This document shows, in pieces, positions 31,880-37,243 of a DNA stretch of 37,243 nucleotides. Position 1 is the first letter of the stretch, and the number at the start of each line of letters is the position of its first letter. The notes beneath the pieces are model-generated. The model was not told the DNA's origin. It searched no databases and worked only from the letters and a program-made list of their open reading frames with translations. This stretch comes from Streptomyces sp. McG3 (GTDB lineage Bacteria; Actinomycetota; Actinomycetes; Streptomycetales; Streptomycetaceae), in the NCBI RefSeq assembly GCF_018619185.1, contig NZ_JAAXYC010000048.1, positions 1 through 37,243 on the forward strand. The letters run 5' to 3'. Made by a program: the position numbers and the translations under genes.

Positions 31880-32728
31880 TCAGGACGGCTCGTCAAAGCA
31901 TTTCGATGCTGGGATCCGTCGGTGAATATCGGGTGGTGTCCAACGTCTTTGCAGCGGGGCCGTATGTACGTTCATCCGGTCGTCCGGCCCTACGCCGACA
32001 GTGGCCCGAACCCGGTAGACCTGCTCCAGGAGGGCCGGTGTGAGTACCGCCTCCGGCGGGCCGGAGGCGACGACCCGGCCGGCGTCGAGAAGAACCAGAT
32101 GGTCGCAGTAGCGGGCGGCCAGATCGAGTTCGTGCAGCGCCGCGACAACCGTGGTGTCGATGTGCGAGAGCACTTCCAGGAGGTCGAGCCGGTGGCTGAT
32201 GTCCAAGTGGTTGGTGGGTTCGTCGAGCAGGAGGGCCGGGGTCTCCTGAGCCAGCGCCCGAGCGATGCTGGCCCGCTGCCGTTCACCTCCGGACAATGTG
32301 GTCCAGGAGCGTTCCGCGAGGGCCGCCACTCCCATGGTGGCCATGGCCTGTTCGACCGCGCGGACGTCCGAGTCCGTGGCGGCTCCTCGTCGGTGGTGCG
32401 GGGACCGGCCGAGCATGACGACCTGCGCCACCGTCATCTCGACCTCGGAGGCGGTCTCCTGGGCGACGAGGGCCAGACGGCGGGCGACACAGCGTCTCTT
32501 CAGCGTCGCCACGTCGGTTCCGTCCAACAACGCCTGGCCGGTCGAGGGCCGGAGGACGCCGGCGAGGAGGCGCAGGACCGTCGACTTCCCCGACCCGTTG
32601 GGGCCGATCAGGCCGGTGAAGGAACCTGGCGGCACCGTGAAGGTGACACCGTCCACGACCGCGCGGCCGCTCACCGTCCACTCCAGGCGGTGGGCGCGGC
32701 ACTCGATGCCGGGGTCGGTGCCCTTCAC
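31880..32728 (-). CDS. ABC transporter ATPase, FecE/BtuD type
   Basis: A 282-residue nucleotide-binding subunit that powers import through the FecCD-type permease encoded just upstream. Walker A GPNGSGKST (42-50), Q-loop around VAQE (88-91), signature LSGGERQR (145-152), Walker B LLLDEPTNHLD (167-177) and H-loop His199 are all intact. Substrates of this class are iron-siderophores, haem, cobalamin or related cofactors. Its GTG overlaps the permease stop by four bases (GTGA), giving translational coupling. About 30 residues after the usual end (MNVHTAPLQRRWTPP...) form a non-conserved tail. Last gene of the operon. Confidence 0.93.
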   Translation of the reverse strand: MKGTDPGIECRAHRLEWTVSGRAVVDGVTFTVPPGSFTGLIGPNGSGKSTVLRLLAGVLRPSTGQALLDGTDVATLKRRCVARRLALVAQETASEVEMTVAQVVMLGRSPHHRRGAATDSDVRAVEQAMATMGVAALAERSWTTLSGGERQRASIARALAQETPALLLDEPTNHLDISHRLDLLEVLSHIDTTVVAALHELDLAARYCDHLVLLDAGRVVASGPPEAVLTPALLEQVYRVRATVGVGPDDRMNVHTAPLQRRWTPPDIHRRIPASKCFDEPS

Positions 32729-33771
32729 GCCGTCCTCGCACGTCGGCGCAGCAGTGCCGCGAAGGCGGGCACGCCGATGAGCGCGGTCAGTACGCCGACC
32801 GGCATCTCCTGCGGGCCGAAAGCGGTCCGGGCGGCGGTGTCCGCCCAGACCAGAAAGACAGCGCCGAGCAGGGCGGAGGAGGGCAGAAGCAGTCGGTGCG
32901 GGGCCTGAGTGAGCATCCGTACCGCATGCGGGATCAGGATGCCTACGAAGCCGATCGCGCCGCTGGCCGCTACGAGCGCCCCGGTCACCAAGGCGGTCGT
33001 CGCGTAGAGCAGGCCCTCCGCACGCCGTGGGGAAAAGCCGAGACTGGCTGCGGTCTCACGGCCGAAGGCGAGGGCGTCGAGTGGGCCTGCGTACAGCAGG
33101 AAGACCAACAGGCCGGCCATGGTGGCAAGCGAACATATGCCAACGGAGACCCAGTTCGCCGAGGCGAGCGAGCCGAGCAGCCAGAAGGTCACTGCCCTGG
33201 TGCGTTCGGCATCGCCGGACCGCACGATGACCAGGCTGGTGAGCGCACTGAACAACTGGGACACCACGACACCGCAGAGCACCACCTTCGTCGTGGAGCC
33301 GAAGGAACGCCCGAGCAGGAGCAGGACACAGCCGAAGGCCGCGACAGCCCCGGCGAAGGCACCGACGGGGAGACCGAGGGCGCCGACGCCGAGCACCAGG
33401 ACCAGGACCGCTCCGGTGGACGCTCCGGCCGATACGCCCAGCAGGTAGGGATCCGCCAGCGGATTGCGCGTGATGGCCTGGAGGACCGCTCCGCACAGGG
33501 CGAGGCCTGCCCCCACCAGTGCGGCCAGCAGGACGCGCGGGAGTCTCAGGTCCCACACGATGCTGTCGCGCAGCGGGGGCAAGGCTTGCCACGGTGCCCC
33601 GAGATGGACTCCTATGGTGCGGGCCACGTCCGCCGGCGGTATGTCAGCACTGCCTGTGCCGACCGCGATGAGCACGGACAGCGGCAGGAGGACGCCGCAA
33701 CAGGCGAGGACGAGCGCGCCCCGCAGGCGGGAGCCCCGCAGCCCGCTCGTGGTCACGTTCTTCATGCTCAT
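32725..33771 (-). CDS. ABC transporter permease, FecCD/BtuC type
   Basis: A 348-residue membrane protein with about ten helices. Family landmarks are LRLPRVLLAALVGAGLALCGAVLQ, TRNPLADPYLLGVSAGAS, AFGRETAASLGF (the cytoplasmic coupling helix facing the ATPase) and GAIGFVGILIPHAVR. It forms the membrane channel for a metal-chelate or cofactor. The ATG at 33771 overlaps the methyltransferase stop by four bases (ATGA). A second ATG two codons later is possible. Sixty-odd upstream in-frame codons are excluded because they run inside the methyltransferase gene. Confidence 0.93.
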   Translation of the reverse strand: MSMKNVTTSGLRGSRLRGALVLACCGVLLPLSVLIAVGTGSADIPPADVARTIGVHLGAPWQALPPLRDSIVWDLRLPRVLLAALVGAGLALCGAVLQAITRNPLADPYLLGVSAGASTGAVLVLVLGVGALGLPVGAFAGAVAAFGCVLLLLGRSFGSTTKVVLCGVVVSQLFSALTSLVIVRSGDAERTRAVTFWLLGSLASANWVSVGICSLATMAGLLVFLLYAGPLDALAFGRETAASLGFSPRRAEGLLYATTALVTGALVAASGAIGFVGILIPHAVRMLTQAPHRLLLPSSALLGAVFLVWADTAARTAFGPQEMPVGVLTALIGVPAFAALLRRRARTA

Positions 33772-34529
33772 CGTCGCGCGAAGACCACGTAGTCGTCGAG
33801 GTACTGCCACACCGTGCCCACCTCGGCGAAGCCGGCGGTGCTGAGGGCAGCGAGGTGGAAATGGAGTGGGGAGTGCGGCTGCGGGGGGCGGTCCGCAAAG
33901 CGCAGCCGACGTTCGGCCACGAACGGGGCTGTCCCTGGCTGGGCGGTCGCCAGTTCGTACCAGGCGTCCCACGTGTCCGCCCCGGCGGTGAACGAGGCGC
34001 GCTGCACCTCGGCATCATGACGTGCGGACAGGGCTTTGAGGGTGTCGTTGCCGGTTCCGTAGCGCAGGTGGTCGGCGTTGAGGAACAGGGCTCCGGCCGG
34101 CAGGAGGTCGGCGAGTGCGGTGTAGACGCCCAGTAGTTGGGAGGGGGAAAGCCAGTGCAGGGCGGTGGAGGAGACGACGGCGTCGATCCTCTGGCCTACC
34201 AGCGGCTCCGCCCAGCCGGCCCGTACGAGATCGGCGTCCAGGACCGTGGCCCGGTCGCCGTGCTCCGCGAGCACCGCGCCGGCCAGACGCAGCAGCACGG
34301 GGTCGTAGTCGACAGCCGTGACCCGCGCATGAGGGAAGGCGGTAAGGACGCGGTCGGCCAGGGAGCCGGGACCGCAAGCGAGGTCGAGGACATGGAACGG
34401 CTCGCTCAGGTGTAGACGCAGCACGTCCAGCATCGACTGGAAGCGCTGTTCCCGGTGGGCGACGTAGGCGGATTGCTGGCTGTCCCAGCGTTCCAGGAGG
34501 CCGCGCGGGGAGAGGGCATTTTCGGTCAT
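33768..34529 (-). CDS. Class I SAM-dependent methyltransferase within the ABC importer operon
   Basis: A 253-residue Rossmann-fold methyltransferase. Motif I is VLDLACGPGSLA (47-58), followed by an acidic strand end VTAVDYDP, VLDADLVRAGW, and VVSSTALHWLSP, as in trans-aconitate-methyltransferase-like and ubiquinone-type enzymes. The acceptor is unknown. Position between the binding lipoprotein and the permease, with four-base stop/start coupling to the permease, implies that it modifies or processes the imported compound. The ATG has only a weak purine stretch (GAGGCCACTCC) upstream. Confidence 0.88.
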   Translation of the reverse strand: MTENALSPRGLLERWDSQQSAYVAHREQRFQSMLDVLRLHLSEPFHVLDLACGPGSLADRVLTAFPHARVTAVDYDPVLLRLAGAVLAEHGDRATVLDADLVRAGWAEPLVGQRIDAVVSSTALHWLSPSQLLGVYTALADLLPAGALFLNADHLRYGTGNDTLKALSARHDAEVQRASFTAGADTWDAWYELATAQPGTAPFVAERRLRFADRPPQPHSPLHFHLAALSTAGFAEVGTVWQYLDDYVVFARR

Positions 34530-34595
34530 AGGAGTGGCCTCAGTTCTGGAGGAGGATCGGGGCGGTGTTGCCGGGGCGGAAGCAGGTAGGCGGTG

Positions 34596-35603
34596 TCAGC
34601 CGTAGAGCTTTGCCAGACCCTTGCTGAGCTCCTCCACCAGACCGACGCTGCGAACGGAGGGGTCCATGGCAGAGCCGGGCACCACAATGAACCGGTTCTC
34701 CCGCACGGCGCTGAGGCGTGAGGTGAGGGGGTGGGTGCGGAGGAACTTCCTCTTCGCTGCGGCACTGTCGCCGTCTCCTCCGCGCGTCAGGTCGGCCAGG
34801 ACGATCACGTCCGGATCGCGCTCTGCGATCTCCTCCCAGTTGCCCTCGGGCCACTTCTGTTCCAGGTCGTCGAAGGCATTGTCCAGTCCCGTCAGGTCAC
34901 TGACCGTGGAGGGCAGGCCGCCATGCCCGGCGATGTGAGGGGTTGTGGTGCCGGAGTAGTACCACATCAGGTCCGCGTCGATGTTCTTGGGAACCTCGCG
35001 CACCGCTCGGTCGAGCCGGGTACGCAGACCCTCGACGACCTTCTCCCCACGTTGCCGGACACCGAAGACGGTGGCGATGTCCTCGATCTCGTTGAAGATG
35101 GCTTCGAAGCGCACTTCGGCAGGCGTCATCCCGGGCTTTTCGCAGTCGTGGGCGGAGAGATACGCCGGGACGCCGAGCTTCTTCCAGTCGGCGCGGGGGC
35201 CTGCGGCGTCGGCCGCGAACGCCGAGGAGAGCGTGCTATAGAGGAAATCCGGTTCCTCGGCAAGCGTCGACTCGTGGCCGGCGTACTGACCCGCGAGCAC
35301 CGGAACCTTCTTGTACTGGTCGGACAGTTCGGGGAGCACCGGGTCGGTCTGGTAGGAGGTGCCGGCCATCCTGTCCGCCAGCCCCAGGCTGAGCATGATC
35401 TCCGTAGCGTTCTGTTCCAAAGATATGGCCCGCCGAGGGGGACGAGGCACGTCCACTTCTGTCCCACAGCTGCGGATGACTGCACCGGGCTGAGGTGTCG
35501 CAGACGTGCGTTCCGGAGAACTGGCGCCATCAGTGCCGCAGGCGGCGAGCCCGGAGACGAGGAGGAGGGCACCTACCGAACTCTTAATGGAGGTGATTTT
35601 CAT
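34596..35603 (-). CDS. ABC transporter substrate-binding lipoprotein (siderophore/cofactor type)
   Basis: A 335-residue lipoprotein: short signal peptide with lipobox LAAC (Cys22). The mature protein has the two-lobed FepB/BtuF fold: RAISLEQNATEIMLSLGLADRMAGTSY, then LAEEPDFLYS, a long linking helix, NWEEIAERDPDVIVLAD and FIVVPGSAMDP. The GTEV...LxQxATE...GLxDRMAGT(S/A)Y pattern recalls, from memory, binding proteins catalogued as putative F420-0 transporter components; iron-chelate binding remains possible. Start is uncertain: ATG at 35603 lies eight bases after a TATATT (35612-35617 region), which would suit a leaderless transcript; ATG at 35609 adds two residues. It is the first gene of the four-gene importer operon. 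Confidence 0.88.
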   Translation of the reverse strand: MKITSIKSSVGALLLVSGLAACGTDGASSPERTSATPQPGAVIRSCGTEVDVPRPPRRAISLEQNATEIMLSLGLADRMAGTSYQTDPVLPELSDQYKKVPVLAGQYAGHESTLAEEPDFLYSTLSSAFAADAAGPRADWKKLGVPAYLSAHDCEKPGMTPAEVRFEAIFNEIEDIATVFGVRQRGEKVVEGLRTRLDRAVREVPKNIDADLMWYYSGTTTPHIAGHGGLPSTVSDLTGLDNAFDDLEQKWPEGNWEEIAERDPDVIVLADLTRGGDGDSAAAKRKFLRTHPLTSRLSAVRENRFIVVPGSAMDPSVRSVGLVEELSKGLAKLYG

Positions 35604-35617
35604 GTTCATGGAATATA

Positions 35618-36215
35618 GCCGCAATCCAGCCGCTCGTGGCCGGTTCGAGGCTCGGCGACAGGGGGCGGGTGCGGCGAGCTGGTCCTGACGTATCGTCACC
35701 AGTGTGCTCGGTTTCCGAGTTGAGCTCTGGCGGGATATTCGCCGGTGGCGGGCGATGGTCCGCGATGTGCTGCACGTCACTTCAGGGTCCTCGCCGTGCG
35801 TGCGCGCGTGCTGCCGCCTTCCTCTTCGGTGTTGCCCCACCTGGTCTGCCGACTCAGAATCGGAGACTCGGTGGTTGAGCGGTCTCCCGGATGGGCGGCG
35901 CCGATCGGCTTGATAATGGAAGCCATGTTCAAATAGCGTGATCGCTGTTGCTTCTGTCCCAAGAGCTGGCTTCGTGCGCTGCCGGGCCTGCCCGTGCCCA
36001 TGCATCCGAGGGTCACATGTCTCACGGCTGCCCCTCGGCGCGCCCCTGGTTATTGCTTTGGTTAGTGACTAAAGTGCCACTGGCGCGGAGGCCTGCCCGC
36101 CAAGGTCGGCGCGGAGGGGCCATGGGACGCGCGAACCCGGTTCCCGCGTACCCATGCATCGCCCGGGGTGGCGTGCGTGCGGCACAGCACCTCCTACAGA
36201 GAGTGAAAAGACTCG
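35618..36215. other. Intergenic region between the divergent importer operon and the sigma factor gene
   Basis: About 600 bases with no convincing gene. A small hairpin GGAGAC...GTCTCC lies near 35864-35890. A palindrome at 36055-36075 matches the one at 17546-17568. A 52-codon frame at 36121-36280 has a purine-rich leader but overlaps the sigma factor and is not accepted. Confidence 0.45.
36055..36075. promoter_or_regulatory. Operator-like palindrome upstream of the sigma factor gene
   Basis: A core TTAGTGACTAA (36062-36072) is a perfect 11-bp palindrome within CTTTGGTTAGTGACTAAAGT (36056-36075). That 20-mer is identical at 17 positions to the corresponding part of the site at 17548-17567 before the Tat beta-propeller gene. 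Confidence 0.55.
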
Positions 36216-37243
36216 GTGAATGGTGCGATCAGCGAGATAACGGTGCGATCTGCCCGTCGCGGCGACCCTGCCGCGCGTGAGCGGCTGGCGGCCGACAGCC
36301 TTCCGTTGGTGTACAACGTGGTCGGCCGGGCGCTGAACGGGCATGGTGATGTCGATGACGTGGTGCAGGAGACCATGCTGCGTGCGCTGGACGGTCTGCC
36401 CGGCCTCCGGGACGCATCCAGGTTCCGCTCGTGGCTCATCGCCATAGCCATGAACCAGATACGCAATCGCTGGGCGCTTCGTCAGTCACAAGCAGTCTCG
36501 TTGGCGGAGGCGGAGTGCCTCCCCGATCCGACCCTGGATTTCGCTGAACTGACGATCCTGCGGCTTGGGTTGTCCGGGCAGCGGCGGGAGGCGGCGGAGG
36601 CGACCCGGTGGCTGGACGACTCCGACCAGGAGGCGCTTGCTTTGTGGTGGCTGGAAGCCGCCGGGATGTTGACTCGCGCGGAGTTGGCGGCCGCGCTAGG
36701 GCTGTCGACCCGTCATACCGCAGTACGCGTACAACGGTTGAAGGAACAGTTGGAGTCGGCGCGTGTCGTGGTTCGGGCGTTGCGCGTGGAAGCCCGGTGC
36801 TCTGGGCTGGCGTCGCTGGTCGTGACGTGGGACGGTGCACCGCGGCCGTTGTGGCGCAAGCGGCTGGCGCGTCACGTGCGCGGCTGTGATCAGTGCGGCG
36901 ACAGGGGCAAAGGCGCGGTGCCGCTGGAGGGGCTTCTCGCGGGGATCGGCCTCGTCGTGCCCCTGTACGCCGGCACGGCTCTTTGGGAAACGGTCCGTGA
37001 GGCAGCTCGACAGGGGCAGTCTCAGGCCGCAGGAGCAGTTCTGCCGTACACGGCCGGGGCCGTGACACTGGCGGCAGCGGTCACGGTCGCACTGCTGATG
37101 TGGCCGTCGCCTCGAGCGAGCGTCACCGCACCGCCCGCGGAGCCGACGCGTACCGCCCCGCCCCCTCGTACGACCGCACCGGCCGCGAGGCCCCTCCCCA
37201 GCGCCAGAGCGGAAGTCGAGTTTTCGTCGCCGCCGTCGTCGCG
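36216..37243 (+). CDS. ECF sigma factor fused to a zinc-binding anti-sigma-like segment and membrane helix (partial)
   Basis: The frame is open from 36216 to the window end (342 codons seen). Sigma-70 region 2 reads LPLVYNVVGRALNGHGDVDD with VVQETMLRAL and FRSWLIAIAMNQIRNR; region 4 reads LTRAELAAALGLSTRHTAVRVQRLKEQL. Then follows LARHVRGCDQC, an HxxxCxxC motif (His220, Cys224, Cys227) as in zinc-binding anti-sigma domains, a hydrophobic segment (about 281-298) and a Pro/Thr-rich extracellular-type region. Such fusions place sigma and its regulator in one membrane protein, so activity probably depends on an outside signal and release from the membrane. The GTG at 36216 is the first start after an in-frame TGA; GTG at 36243 is an alternative. 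The C-terminus lies beyond the window. Confidence 0.85.
   Translation, partial: MNGAISEITVRSARRGDPAARERLAADSLPLVYNVVGRALNGHGDVDDVVQETMLRALDGLPGLRDASRFRSWLIAIAMNQIRNRWALRQSQAVSLAEAECLPDPTLDFAELTILRLGLSGQRREAAEATRWLDDSDQEALALWWLEAAGMLTRAELAAALGLSTRHTAVRVQRLKEQLESARVVVRALRVEARCSGLASLVVTWDGAPRPLWRKRLARHVRGCDQCGDRGKGAVPLEGLLAGIGLVVPLYAGTALWETVREAARQGQSQAAGAVLPYTAGAVTLAAAVTVALLMWPSPRASVTAPPAEPTRTAPPPRTTAPAARPLPSARAEVEFSSPPSS

Noticed and set aside
35850..35927. Minus-strand short frame starting MASIIKPIG
   Set aside because: No ribosome-binding site and only about 25 codons; not supportable.
35864..35940. tRNA-like look of GGTGGTTGAGCGGTCTCC
   Set aside because: No acceptor stem, anticodon arm or T-arm can be drawn; it is only a GGAGAC/GTCTCC inverted repeat.
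36121..36280. 52-codon plus-strand ORF with purine-rich leader before the sigma factor
   Set aside because: Overlaps the start of the sigma factor, contains no recognisable motif and has atypical codon use; could still be a leader peptide but unsupported.

Overview
This window is high-GC actinobacterial DNA. Codon use, GTG starts, Tat and lipobox signals and gene content (sfp-type PPTase, cobalamin riboswitch with cbtBA, many secreted proteases, a large ECF sigma factor) point to a Streptomyces chromosome, probably an accessory or arm-proximal part. All calls come from reading the sequence; no database search was run.

Left part (1-13486), ordinary and dense. It holds the 3' end of a YtcJ-like amidohydrolase, a possible broken ORF, a WecA/MraY-like membrane protein with altered active-site motifs convergent with a GT2 glycosyltransferase, and a large membrane protein ending in a PI-PLC-like domain. 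A metallophosphoesterase/phosphopantetheinyl transferase pair follows. Next is a cobalt locus: a histidine-phosphatase-like protein without its catalytic motif, divergent from a cobalamin riboswitch, cbtB, cbtA and a terminator. An SDR/TetR pair sits behind a promoter with three phased repeats. Then come a lipoprotein, a TPR protein and a divergent pirin.

Middle (13487-15379), a gene graveyard. Fragments of an anti-sigma-type ATPase, an IS701-like transposase (two pieces in opposite orientation) and an LLM-type oxidoreductase abut one another, followed by an intact gene for a membrane-anchored peptidoglycan-binding protein.

Protease island (about 15535-31717). It encodes a Tat-exported beta-propeller, an S8 protease, an S33 tripeptidyl aminopeptidase-like hydrolase, a 59-aa protein, an M14 carboxypeptidase, an S1 protease with propeptide, a 41-aa peptide overlapping the 3' end of an XRE regulator, an S8 protease with P domain, an unknown 157-aa protein, and a second S8 paralogue without P domain. 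These are mostly monocistronic with strong hairpin terminators. Five of them (three S8, M14, the 157-aa gene) carry a similar element, consensus about GTCAACGTCGAAAWW, 100-150 bases upstream of the start codon and in the same orientation. This looks like an undescribed extracellular-proteolysis regulon; the XRE protein is the obvious but unproven candidate regulator.

Right part (31880-37243). A translationally coupled minus-strand operon encodes a metal-chelate or cofactor type ABC importer: binding lipoprotein, methyltransferase, FecCD permease, ATPase. Divergent from it is an ECF sigma factor fused to a zinc-binding anti-sigma-like segment and a membrane helix, cut by the window end. A near-identical palindrome lies upstream of this sigma factor and directly upstream of the Tat beta-propeller gene.
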